This document shows positions 1 to 6,707 of a stretch of DNA of 13,863 nt, in pieces. The notes beneath the pieces were generated by a model. It was not told the DNA's origin, did no database searches, and saw only the letters and a program-made list of their open reading frames with translations. Numbering within the stretch: position 1 is the first letter of the stretch; each line of letters opens with the position of its first letter. A program made the position numbers and the translations under genes. Source of the DNA: JBCBSK01 sp039819185 (GTDB taxonomy: Bacteria; Pseudomonadota; Alphaproteobacteria; Rhizobiales; Tepidamorphaceae); the NCBI GenBank assembly GCA_039819185.1, contig JBCBSK010000106.1:1-13863 (forward strand), written 5' to 3'.

Positions 1-69
1 CGATACGATCAGATCGGATGAATTTGCTCCAGTGTTGTGAGCGTGCCAATGACACCGACCGCAAGCGCT

Positions 70-1107
70 CTAATCGACCAAATCTGGATGTTTGTAGGCG
101 TCGGGATATGTCACGGGATGAATCGGACCAATTGGCACGACACCGTTCCACGAGCGTCCGAAATACCCTTGCCGGCAGTGGATCAGCGAATTGCTATCGG
201 ACACTCCGGGCAATGCGTAGACACGGCACAGCCAGCGCCACAGATTCGGAAAGTCCAATATCCGCGCGCCGTTCAGTTTCATGCGCACGTAATAGACCGG
301 GTCGTGGCGATAGAGCGTTGGAAACAGTCTCAGATCTGCCTCGGTAAAGGTCTCCCCCGTCAGAAAAGGGCGCCCATCCGAGAGCCGCTGCTCTAATCTG
401 TCGAGTGTTTCGAAATAGGTTTGGAAGGCTGCCTCATACACCGCCTGGTCTGAGGAAAAGCCGGCCTTGTAGGCACCATTGTTGATACCGACATAGATTT
501 CCGTGTTTAGCGCATCGACGTCGCGCCTCAGCGCCGCATTGTCCTCGCCGCTGGGATAGAGTCTGCGCCGTTCATCATCAGGGATGGTGCTGCCGAGCGC
601 GCCGGCCTGCGCATCGAGCATGCGGATGATCTCAGCGCTTTCGTTGGTGACGATGCGTTTCGAGACCTTGTCATAGAGGATCGGCACGGACGTCTCGCCC
701 GACCCTTCCGCCGCATAGATCTCTTTGGCGAGGCGATGGTTTTTACCTGTCGCCGTTTCTGCCGTGCACTCCGGTAAGGTCGTTCCGGTCAGGCTCGCGA
801 TACGGCCCGGATTGAACTCCCAAAGGTTTGGTCCTGCAGGATGGGTATCACCTGTCCGGTTCGGAAAGGCGATATCCATCGAAATGCTGGACTGCAGGCC
901 AAGCACGTTCCGCGCCAGGGTGACACGATGACACCAGGGACAGTTCAGCGCGACGAAGAGGTGATAGCGACCAGGCTCCGGCGGAAAGTCGGGATCTTCT
1001 CCTAATACGGATCGAAAGCCGCTGACGCCACGGACGAACTCACCCTTGGCGCGGCGTTCGGCGGCGTTGTCTTGCGTTTCTTCGACCGATATGTCGGTTG
1101 GAGCCAT
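70..1107 (-). CDS. Glutathione S-transferase, Xi class (glutathionyl-hydroquinone reductase family)
   Basis: This 345-residue protein has the layout of the Xi-class glutathione transferases (YqjG/ECM4 family), which reduce glutathionyl-hydroquinones with glutathione in the cytoplasm. Visible in the sequence: a thioredoxin-fold N-terminal half with the CPWC motif at residues 56-59 (Cys56 is the expected catalytic residue), a VPILYDK segment with the cis-Pro region, NESAEIIRML, and an all-helical C-terminal half ending in a conserved-looking SLIHCRQGYFGRSW-type tail. Length is close to the family norm of about 320-330. The start is the only upstream Met and has no strong Shine-Dalgarno. It lies 40 bp downstream of the GNAT gene, so the two are probably co-transcribed. 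Family assignment is secure; the physiological quinone substrate is not known from the sequence. Confidence 0.9.
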   Translation of the reverse strand: MAPTDISVEETQDNAAERRAKGEFVRGVSGFRSVLGEDPDFPPEPGRYHLFVALNCPWCHRVTLARNVLGLQSSISMDIAFPNRTGDTHPAGPNLWEFNPGRIASLTGTTLPECTAETATGKNHRLAKEIYAAEGSGETSVPILYDKVSKRIVTNESAEIIRMLDAQAGALGSTIPDDERRRLYPSGEDNAALRRDVDALNTEIYVGINNGAYKAGFSSDQAVYEAAFQTYFETLDRLEQRLSDGRPFLTGETFTEADLRLFPTLYRHDPVYYVRMKLNGARILDFPNLWRWLCRVYALPGVSDSNSLIHCRQGYFGRSWNGVVPIGPIHPVTYPDAYKHPDLVD

Positions 1108-1147
1108 AGGGTCACATGTTCACGTTTGGCTGACGCTTCAGCGCAAC

Positions 1148-1699
1148 TCAAAGCGCCTTGCGCATGATGGGACGCGTATCCGATCGCCGCGCGACTTCTC
1201 GAAACCCGGCGTCGCGATAGGTTCCGAGAAAGCCGGTCCAAGCATAGACGGGCGGGTATTTCGCTTTCGGCGTGTCGATGGGATAGCCCTCGACGATCGC
1301 AGCACCTTGGTCTCGCGCCCAGTCACATGCAGCTGTCAGAAGTTGAACCGACAGCCCCTGGTGGCGAAAGCGCTTATCGACCAGGAAACAGGATACGCTC
1401 CAAACCTCCTGGTCGTCGACGGGTTTCAAGACTCGCGAACTATCCAATCGCGGGAACGCATCGCGCCTGTCGATCTGAACCCAGCCGACCGCGTCTTCAC
1501 CATGGAAGGCCACGAGGCCGGGAACATAGCCATTGTCAAAGAGCTGTTTCATGGCGCGGCGATTGCCATCGCCCATCCCGGAGTCCATCTCCTTTTTCGA
1601 CAAACGCCACAGCATGCACCAGCAGCCGCCGCAGCCACCTTTCTCCCCCATGACGGCGGTGAAGCTGTCCCAGGTCGCGGGTTGAATATCAAAGGTCAT
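1148..1699 (-). CDS. GNAT family N-acetyltransferase
   Basis: This 183-residue protein carries a GNAT fold. The acetyl-CoA binding motif A is visible as VDKRFRHQGLSVQLL around residues 109-123, following a beta strand of the type WSVSCFLV; a C-terminal YAWTGFLGTYRDAGF segment matches motif B. Near the N-terminus there is a cysteine cluster, GGCGGCWC (Cys23, Cys26, Cys28), which recurs in a subgroup of uncharacterised GNAT proteins as far as I recall. The substrate cannot be inferred. A G-rich stretch (GGGGG, 5 nt gap) precedes the ATG at 1699 and may serve as a weak ribosome-binding site. It is the first gene of a probable two-gene unit with the glutathione transferase. Confidence 0.85.
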   Translation of the reverse strand: MTFDIQPATWDSFTAVMGEKGGCGGCWCMLWRLSKKEMDSGMGDGNRRAMKQLFDNGYVPGLVAFHGEDAVGWVQIDRRDAFPRLDSSRVLKPVDDQEVWSVSCFLVDKRFRHQGLSVQLLTAACDWARDQGAAIVEGYPIDTPKAKYPPVYAWTGFLGTYRDAGFREVARRSDTRPIMRKAL

Positions 1700-1734
1700 T
1701 CGGACCCCCGATGTTGTGTCGTCGCGGCGGTTCT

Positions 1735-1764
1735 AGCGTAGCGATGTTGACACCGCTCTGTCAG
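1735..1764 (-). promoter_or_regulatory. Possible weak sigma70-like promoter for the GNAT-GST pair
   Basis: On the minus strand CTGACA (1759-1764) and TACGCT (1735-1740) are separated by 18 bp and lie about 36 bp upstream of the GNAT start. The match to the consensus is only partial, so this is a guess from position and spacing. Confidence 0.25.
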
Positions 1765-1810
1765 CAGGGTTGCGCTGTCGCCGACCTGTCATGACGATCG
1801 AGCCACGTGT

Positions 1811-3445
1811 TCACAGCGATTTCGTCATTTCCCGAAGTTTGAACTTCTGGATCTTGCCGGTCGAGGTCTTTGGGATCTCGGCGAAGATCACGTGGCGCGG
1901 AACCTTGTAGCGGGCGAGGTGATCGCGGCACCATTGGATGATGTCGTCAGCCGAAGCATCGGCGCCCTCGCGCAGCTCGATGAAGGCGCATGGGGTCTCG
2001 CCCCATTTTTCGTCTTCTTTCGCGACCACGCCACAGGCTGCGACAGCCGGGTGTTTGTAGAGCGCGTCCTCGACTTCAATGGACGAGATATTCTCGCCGC
2101 CCGAGATGATGATGTCCTTGGAGCGGTCCTTGAGCTGGATGTAGCCGTCTGGATGCATCACGCCGAGATCGCCGGAATGGAACCATCCGCCGGCAAAGGC
2201 CTCGTTGGTGGCCGTCTCGTTCTTGAGATAGCCCTTCATGACGACATTGCCCTGAAACATGACCTCGCCAAGCGTTTCGCCGTCCGGCGGCACATCCTGC
2301 ATGGTCTCGGGATTTTTGACCGATAGCCCGTCGAGCGCAGCGTAGCGCACGCCCTGGCGGGCCTTCATCTGGGCACGTTCGGGGCCAGCAAGCGCATCCC
2401 AATCCGACTTCCAGTCATTGACGACCGCCGGCCCGTAGGTCTCGGTCAGCCCGTAAAGGTGGGTGACGTTGAAGCCGTTCTCGGCCATGGCCGCAAGAAC
2501 CGCCTCGGGCGGCGGGGCGGCGGCCGTGAAGAACTCAACCGTGTGATCGAGCGTGCGCTTATCCTCAGGCGCTGCGTTGAGGATGGTCGCCATGACGATC
2601 GGCGCGCCGCATAAATGGGTCACGCCATGGTCAGCGAAGGCGTCCCACATGGCCTTGGGCCGCACCCAGCGCAGGCAGACATGCGTACCTGCGATCACCG
2701 AAAGCGTCCAAGGAAAGCACCAGCCATTGCAATGAAACATTGGCAGGGTCCAGAGATACACCGCGTGCTTCTGCATCGAGCCGGTGATGACATTTCCCTG
2801 GGCCAGCAGTGCCGCGCCTCTGTGGTGATAGACGACGCCCTTGGGATTGCCCGTGGTGCCGGAGGTATAGTTCAGGCTGATCGCGTCCCATTCGTCATCC
2901 GGCATATGCCAGGCATAGTCATCATCGCCCTCGGCCACCAGCGCTTCATAATCGAGCGTGCCGAGCCGCTCGCCATCCTGCGGGAACTCCGGATCGTCGT
3001 AATCGACGACCAGCGGCTTCGCCGTACACAGCGTCAAGGCCTCCTTGACGGTGGGCGCGAACTCTCGGTCGGTGATCAGCACCTTGGTCTCGGCATGGTC
3101 CAGGGAGAATGCGATAATCGCCGCATCCAGTCTTGTGTTGAGTGTGTTCAAGACGCCCTTGGTCATCGGCACGCCATAGCTGGCTTCGAGCATCGCCGGC
3201 GTGTTCGACAACATCACCGACACCGTATCGCCCTTGCCGATACCGCGTTTCGCCAGTGCCGAGCCGAGCTTCTTCGCGCGGGTATAGAAGTCGCGATAGG
3301 TCGTCCGGCTCTGGCCGTGGATGATCGCGATATGGTCGGGGAAGACGGACGCCGAGCGCTCGAGAAAAGTCAGCGGGGTAAGTGGCTGGAAGTTGGCGGG
3401 ATTTTTGTCGAGGCCAATGTCATAGGGCGAATGGGGCGCGCTCAT
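1811..3445 (-). CDS. AMP-binding acyl-CoA synthetase (fatty-acid or related acyl-CoA ligase)
   Basis: A 544-residue ANL-superfamily enzyme that activates a carboxylic acid with ATP to the acyl-adenylate and then forms the CoA thioester. Motifs in order: ATP-binding P-loop YTSGTTGNPKG (193-203), PMFHCNGW (235-242), YGLTET (331-336), WFHSGDLG (421-428), the hinge LKDRSKDIIISGGENISS (438-455), and PKTSTGK (525-531) with Lys531 as the expected adenylation lysine. It resembles the medium/long-chain (AlkK-like) and DmdB-like ligases common in alphaproteobacteria; which acid it uses cannot be told. The reading frame is open for 26 more codons upstream to 3523, but the ATG at 3445 is preceded by GGAGG with an 11-nt gap and the protein then starts at the usual family position, so I choose it. 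It appears to be a single-gene unit: 217 bp separate it from argB and 111 bp from the GNAT gene. Confidence 0.93.
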   Translation of the reverse strand: MSAPHSPYDIGLDKNPANFQPLTPLTFLERSASVFPDHIAIIHGQSRTTYRDFYTRAKKLGSALAKRGIGKGDTVSVMLSNTPAMLEASYGVPMTKGVLNTLNTRLDAAIIAFSLDHAETKVLITDREFAPTVKEALTLCTAKPLVVDYDDPEFPQDGERLGTLDYEALVAEGDDDYAWHMPDDEWDAISLNYTSGTTGNPKGVVYHHRGAALLAQGNVITGSMQKHAVYLWTLPMFHCNGWCFPWTLSVIAGTHVCLRWVRPKAMWDAFADHGVTHLCGAPIVMATILNAAPEDKRTLDHTVEFFTAAAPPPEAVLAAMAENGFNVTHLYGLTETYGPAVVNDWKSDWDALAGPERAQMKARQGVRYAALDGLSVKNPETMQDVPPDGETLGEVMFQGNVVMKGYLKNETATNEAFAGGWFHSGDLGVMHPDGYIQLKDRSKDIIISGGENISSIEVEDALYKHPAVAACGVVAKEDEKWGETPCAFIELREGADASADDIIQWCRDHLARYKVPRHVIFAEIPKTSTGKIQKFKLREMTKSL

Positions 3446-3485
3446 AGGTGGGATGTCCTCCGAAGGCTTGGTTTCGTTTTGGCGC

Positions 3486-3508
3486 AAGCTAGCTTCCGAG
3501 CTCCTCGG
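3486..3508. repeat. Palindrome plus short hairpin upstream of the acyl-CoA synthetase
   Basis: AAGCTAGCTT (3486-3495) is a perfect 10-bp palindrome. It directly abuts a CCGAG-ctc-CTCGG stem-loop (3496-3508). Both lie in the 5' leader or promoter zone of the acyl-CoA synthetase, where a fatty-acid-responsive repressor site would be expected, but neither matches an operator I can name. Confidence 0.35.
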
Positions 3509-3662
3509 CTGCAATTGGTTCAAAGGAGTGATGGGAGGAAGCCGAGATCATGGCTGCAGACCTGGCCGAGACACTCAGTTTCGACAACGTCGAGACGGGA
3601 GACGGGCTACCTCAGGAACGAATAGGGGATCAGAGGATCAAACTCTCGTCGCCCTTTGCGTC

Positions 3663-4586
3663 TCACTCATGCCCATCATGGGTGATCAGCGTGCCTGCGC
3701 CATGAGACGTGAAAAGTTCCAGAAGGACTGCATGCGGTGTCTTGCCATTCAGGATGACAACGCCTTCGACGCCACGCATCAGGGCCGCAATACAGGTCTC
3801 AACTTTGGGGATCATGCCGCCTGAAATCGTGCCATCTTCGATGAGTGCGCGCGCTTCAGACACCGTCACCTGTTCGATCAGCGTGCCATCGGGCGCCAGA
3901 ACGCCCGGCACGTCGGTCAGGAACAACAAGCGCTTGGCCTTGACAGCGCCGGCCACGGCGCCGGCAAACGTATCCGCGTTAACATTGTAGGTCTCGCCGT
4001 CGCGACCCGGTGCCACCGGCGCGATCACCGGGATCATCTCGGACGTTGCAAGCAGGTCGAGCAAGGTCCGGTCGACCTCGACCGGCTCGCCGACAAAGCC
4101 GAGATCCACCACGTTTTCGATATTCGAATCCGGATCGCGCACTGTCTTTGTGGCCTTTTCGGCGAAGACCATGTTGCCGTCCTTGCCGCACAACCCGATC
4201 GCCCAGGCGCCTTCGGCGTTGATCAGGGCGACGATCTCCTTGTTGATCGACCCGGCAAGGACCATTTCGACGATCTCGACGGTCTGCTTGTCGGTCACCC
4301 TCAAGCCGCCGCGGAACTCACTCTCAATTCCGAGACGGTCCAGCATTGCGCCGATTTGCGGGCCGCCGCCATGGACGACGATCGGGTTGACACGCGATTG
4401 TTTCAAAAGCGCAATGTCACGGGCGAAGGCGCGGCCGAGGGCGGGATCGCCCATGGCGTTGCCACCATATTTCACGACGATGGTCTTGTCCTGATAGCGC
4501 TGCATATAGGGCAGCGCCTCGGCGAGCAGGCCGGCTTGCAGGTGCGGATCGGTGATCTGTGACTTTGTGGTGCTGTCGGAGGTCAT
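3663..4586 (-). CDS. argB: Acetylglutamate kinase
   Basis: ArgB phosphorylates N-acetylglutamate with ATP, the second step of arginine biosynthesis, in the cytoplasm. The 307-residue protein (from the ATG at 4586) shows the amino-acid-kinase signatures: VVKYGGNAM (37-45) with the phosphate-binding Lys39, HGGGPQI (72-78), GLRVTD (94-99), YNVNADTFAG (200-209) and GGMIPK (256-261) with Lys261. Length fits the family. The frame is open 12 codons further to an ATG at 4622 (RGHRRPIRP leader); neither start has a good Shine-Dalgarno, and 4586 gives the more usual N-terminus. The N-terminal helix preceding the kinase core (LQAGLLAEALPYMQRY) resembles that of arginine-inhibited hexameric enzymes, so feedback inhibition is likely but inferred. 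It ends the rpmH-to-argB series but is separated from the secreted protein gene by 160 bp, so it may have its own promoter. Confidence 0.97.
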   Translation of the reverse strand: MTSDSTTKSQITDPHLQAGLLAEALPYMQRYQDKTIVVKYGGNAMGDPALGRAFARDIALLKQSRVNPIVVHGGGPQIGAMLDRLGIESEFRGGLRVTDKQTVEIVEMVLAGSINKEIVALINAEGAWAIGLCGKDGNMVFAEKATKTVRDPDSNIENVVDLGFVGEPVEVDRTLLDLLATSEMIPVIAPVAPGRDGETYNVNADTFAGAVAGAVKAKRLLFLTDVPGVLAPDGTLIEQVTVSEARALIEDGTISGGMIPKVETCIAALMRGVEGVVILNGKTPHAVLLELFTSHGAGTLITHDGHE

Positions 4587-4716
4587 GGCAGGGCGGATCG
4601 GTCGACGGTGACCGCGCCTCATACTGCGTTTTGTGGATCAGTGGAACCGGCGTCGCGCATTGACTGGATGCAGTCTTTTGGCGCCGCGCTGGGCGAACCC
4701 TGTTCTTCCAACTTTT

Positions 4717-4726
4717 GAACCGGTTC
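4717..4726. repeat. Perfect 10-bp palindrome GAACCGGTTC upstream of argB
   Basis: GAACCGGTTC is a perfect palindrome lying about 130 bp upstream of the argB start and 20 bp beyond the stop of the secreted protein gene. A half-copy (GAACCGG) recurs near 4643. It could be an operator, but chance is also plausible for 10 bp. Confidence 0.25.
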
Positions 4727-4746
4727 TCACGCGGCTTGAAAGCACT

Positions 4747-5226
4747 CTAGTAATCCTGCCAGCGCTTTTCGAACATGCCGTCGGTCCAGACCCAAATCTC
4801 GTGGCACCAGTTGGCGCCGACGCGGCCGCAATAGGTGCCGTGGTGGACGACCTGAACCCCCGCTTCGCCTTCCCAGTCGATCGGCTCGATCTCGGGCGGA
4901 AAGCCTGTCAACTCGAACCGGCCATCGCCAAGCGCGATGTAGACGCTGCCGGAACAGCCACCCGAACCGCAGAAAAAGCTTACCGTGCCCATGCAGAGCG
5001 CGCCGCCGTGATTGATCACGACATCGATGTGGCCATCGCCATTGAGATCGACCCAATTGGCGAAACTGTCGTCGATGGCGAGGTCTTCACCGCAGACTTC
5101 GCGCGCCACGCCAACTTCTTCCGCGACGGGATCGGATACCACCATGCCCGCATCGACCGCTCTCGCATGAGGCCCTGAAAAGGCGAGCAGGAACACCGCG
5201 GATGTTATGGTGGCGGTCAGACGCAT
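4747..5226 (-). CDS. Secreted small protein with calcium-loop (VCBS/EF-hand-like) motif and six cysteines
   Basis: I do not recognise a characterised family. The 159-residue product begins with a clear Sec signal peptide (positive MR, hydrophobic TITSAVFLLAFSG, AxA-type cleavage site after Ala23). The mature part has the loop DLNGDGHIDVV (residues 60-70), in which Asp60, Asn62, Asp64 and Asp68 form a DxNxDGxxD calcium-binding pattern of the kind found in VCBS/FG-GAP and EF-hand-like domains. It also has six cysteines (45, 78, 86, 91, 133, 141), an even number that suggests disulfides in the periplasm. Related alphaproteobacterial proteins with an FCGSGGCS-like segment are, as far as I remember, annotated hypothetical. 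It sits between engB and argB, 101 bp after engB. There is no convincing Shine-Dalgarno. A TTGACG (5280-5285) upstream could be a -35 element but the -10 is poor. Confidence 0.75.
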   Translation of the reverse strand: MRLTATITSAVFLLAFSGPHARAVDAGMVVSDPVAEEVGVAREVCGEDLAIDDSFANWVDLNGDGHIDVVINHGGALCMGTVSFFCGSGGCSGSVYIALGDGRFELTGFPPEIEPIDWEGEAGVQVVHHGTYCGRVGANWCHEIWVWTDGMFEKRWQDY

Positions 5227-5327
5227 AATCTATCAAAAGTTGTGATCACGAGCATTGTCTACATAACGCCGCCATGTCACGTCAAGGTGACGGTGGCTCA
5301 GAAATCCGAGGCGTCTTGTGTGTCGGC

Positions 5328-5957
5328 TCAACTGACAGCTGTTAGTATCGCCGCCCTGAGGTCGTCGAGCCCGTCGCCTGAAACACTCGAGGTCGCAATG
5401 ATGCCTGGATAGGCTGCCGGGCGTTTCGCGACTGCGTCTGAGATCCGCTCAATTTGAGCTTCGCGAGCATCAGGCTTTACTTTGTCGAGCTTCGTCGCGA
5501 CAACGTGATACGATACTGCCGATGCATCGAGGGTATCGAGGATCGGCGTATCAGTCGCTTTCACGCCATGTCGGGCATCAATCAGCAGATAGACCCGTTT
5601 GAGATTGGACCGGCCGCGCAAATAGGCGTGGATCAGGCCAGTCCAGGTTCCGACCTTTTTCTTAGGCGCCTCAGCATAGCCATAGCCTGGCATGTCGACG
5701 AGCCGGAAGATCGGGTCTTCTTGTGGGCCGACCGCAAAGAAATTCAACTCTTGCGTGCGGCCTGGGGTGTTCGATGTCCTTGCCAGCGTCTTGCGGTGAA
5801 ACAACGCGTTGATCAGGCTCGACTTGCCCACATTGGAGCGTCCAGCAAATGCTATCTCGGGCAGATCGTCGGACGGCAGGCCCGCAATCGCAACGGCACC
5901 TTTGAGGAAGGTCACGGGGCCTGAGAACAGGCGGGTATCGGGTGACGTGTCGGTCAT
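5328..5957 (-). CDS. engB: Ribosome biogenesis GTP-binding protein EngB/YihA/YsxC
   Basis: EngB is a small cytoplasmic TRAFAC GTPase required for assembly of the 50S ribosomal subunit. The 209-residue protein shows G1 GRSNVGKS (39-46), the switch I TPGRT (64-68), G3 DMPGYG (88-93), G4 TKLDK (155-159) and a G5-like TSSVSG (189-194). Length matches the family. The frame stays open 27 codons further upstream, but that part lies inside the preceding acetyltransferase; the ATG at 5957 overlaps the acetyltransferase stop as ATGA and gives the normal N-terminus. Translation is therefore probably coupled to the upstream gene. In many alphaproteobacteria engB directly follows yidC; here the acetyltransferase gene is placed between them. 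Confidence 0.96.
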   Translation of the reverse strand: MTDTSPDTRLFSGPVTFLKGAVAIAGLPSDDLPEIAFAGRSNVGKSSLINALFHRKTLARTSNTPGRTQELNFFAVGPQEDPIFRLVDMPGYGYAEAPKKKVGTWTGLIHAYLRGRSNLKRVYLLIDARHGVKATDTPILDTLDASAVSYHVVATKLDKVKPDAREAQIERISDAVAKRPAAYPGIIATSSVSGDGLDDLRAAILTAVS

Positions 5958-6595
5958 GACGCTGTTTCGAGGCGCGTGATGTCGAGTGACCGGATGCTCG
6001 CGAGATTGCGGGTGATTTTGTCGGCCTCCCAATCCCACCAGGCGATGGCGAGAAGGCGCTCGATGTCGGGATCCGAGAAGCGCTTCCTGACGACCCGCGC
6101 AGGATTACCGACTGCCACGGCATAGGGTGGCACGTCGCCACCGACCACGGCATGAGCGCCGACAATCGCGCCTGAACCAATGCGAACGCCGGGCAGGATC
6201 GTCGCGTTCGTGCCGATCCAGACGTCGTTTTCGATGATTGTGTCGCCGCGGAGATCCTGCTTCCAGGCTTCCTGAAGAGCTGCCTCCGCGTCCCAGCCTG
6301 ACCCGAAGATCTCGAACGGGTAGGTGCTGAGGCGGTTCATGGCGTGGTTCGCGCCGTTCATGATGAAGCGGAGGCCCGTCGCCAGAGCGCAGAACCGGCC
6401 GATGATCAGCCGATCGCCAATGAAGTCGAAATGATAGCGCACGCAGCGCTCAATAAAGCGTTCGGGACCGTCAGGATCATCATAATAGGTGTAGTCGCCA
6501 ATCTCGATCTTTGGGTGGTCGATCAGGGGCTTGAGAAAGCCGATGCTGGGCGCCCAATCGAGCGGCTTGGCAGCATGAGGGGAGGGACCGTGCAT
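5954..6595 (-). CDS. Vat/XAT-type left-handed beta-helix O-acetyltransferase (streptogramin or xenobiotic acetyltransferase-like)
   Basis: This 213-residue protein belongs to the hexapeptide-repeat xenobiotic acetyltransferases and aligns by eye along its whole length with virginiamycin A acetyltransferases (Vat, about 209-220 residues). Visible marks: IGDYTYYDD (32-40), IGRFCALATG (65-74), IMNGANHAM (78-86) with His84 at the catalytic position, YPFEIFGSGW, then hexapeptide repeats GDTIIENDVWIGTNATILPGVRIGSGAIV, VAVGNPARVV and the C-terminal WWDWEADKI helix. Such enzymes transfer acetyl from acetyl-CoA to a hydroxyl of an antibiotic or other small molecule; chromosomal relatives often have unknown substrates. 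The frame extends to a GTG at 6661, but the ATG at 6595 has GGAG with an 8-nt gap and matches the Vat N-terminus (HGPSP). Its stop overlaps the engB start by ATGA. It is separated from yidC by 112 bp of structured leader. Confidence 0.9.
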   Translation of the reverse strand: MHGPSPHAAKPLDWAPSIGFLKPLIDHPKIEIGDYTYYDDPDGPERFIERCVRYHFDFIGDRLIIGRFCALATGLRFIMNGANHAMNRLSTYPFEIFGSGWDAEAALQEAWKQDLRGDTIIENDVWIGTNATILPGVRIGSGAIVGAHAVVGGDVPPYAVAVGNPARVVRKRFSDPDIERLLAIAWWDWEADKITRNLASIRSLDITRLETAS

Positions 6596-6611
6596 AGGAT
6601 GGACTCCAGAA

Positions 6612-6664
6612 AACGTGACAAATGGGCCGGTGGTCAGCCGGCAGAACAAACAAGGCGTCACGTT
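6612..6664 (-). promoter_or_regulatory. Nested inverted repeats in the leader of the Vat-like gene
   Basis: An 8-bp perfect inverted repeat, AACGTGAC at 6612-6619 and GTCACGTT at 6657-6664, encloses a second stem GCCGG (6626-6630) / CCGGC (6638-6642) with a 7-nt loop. In minus-strand RNA the distal arm ends four bases before the GGAG ribosome-binding site of the acetyltransferase, and is followed by a short U-rich run (UUUUCU). This could be a weak terminator after yidC or an attenuator-type leader. No expression evidence is available. Confidence 0.45.
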
Positions 6665-6674
6665 ACTGGATCAT
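6663..6674 (-). CDS. Possible three-codon leader mini-ORF (Met-Ile-Gln)
   Basis: ATG ATC CAG TAA lies on the minus strand between yidC and the Vat-like gene, preceded by a GGAGAGG sequence (6679-6685; 7 nt from GGAG to ATG). Its stop codon overlaps the first arm of the 8-bp inverted repeat. A translated mini-ORF at this place would let ribosome position control folding of the leader, as in known antibiotic-resistance leaders, but so short an ORF can easily arise by chance. Confidence 0.25.
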   Translation of the reverse strand: MIQ

Positions 6675-6707
6675 CGGACCTCTCCGGCGGATGAGCACGC
6701 CTCTGTA

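Noticed and set aside
1046..1741. 231-codon plus-strand frame across the GST and GNAT genes
   Set aside because: It covers two genes with clear protein signatures on the other strand and crosses their junction; its translation shows nothing recognisable.
2615..3625. 336-codon open frame on the plus strand, antisense to the acyl-CoA synthetase
   Set aside because: It mirrors the codons of a fully recognisable enzyme; long antisense frames are common in GC-rich genes and its translation shows no domain.
3634..3647. 14-base match on the minus strand to the universal 5' region of 16S rRNA (GAGAGTTTGATCCT)
   Set aside because: The match stops at once and no other conserved 16S sequence follows; treated as coincidence, not an rRNA fragment.
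6595..6661. GTG start at 6661 for the Vat-like protein
   Set aside because: It adds 22 residues not seen in Vat proteins, whereas the ATG at 6595 has a well-spaced GGAG and the expected N-terminus.
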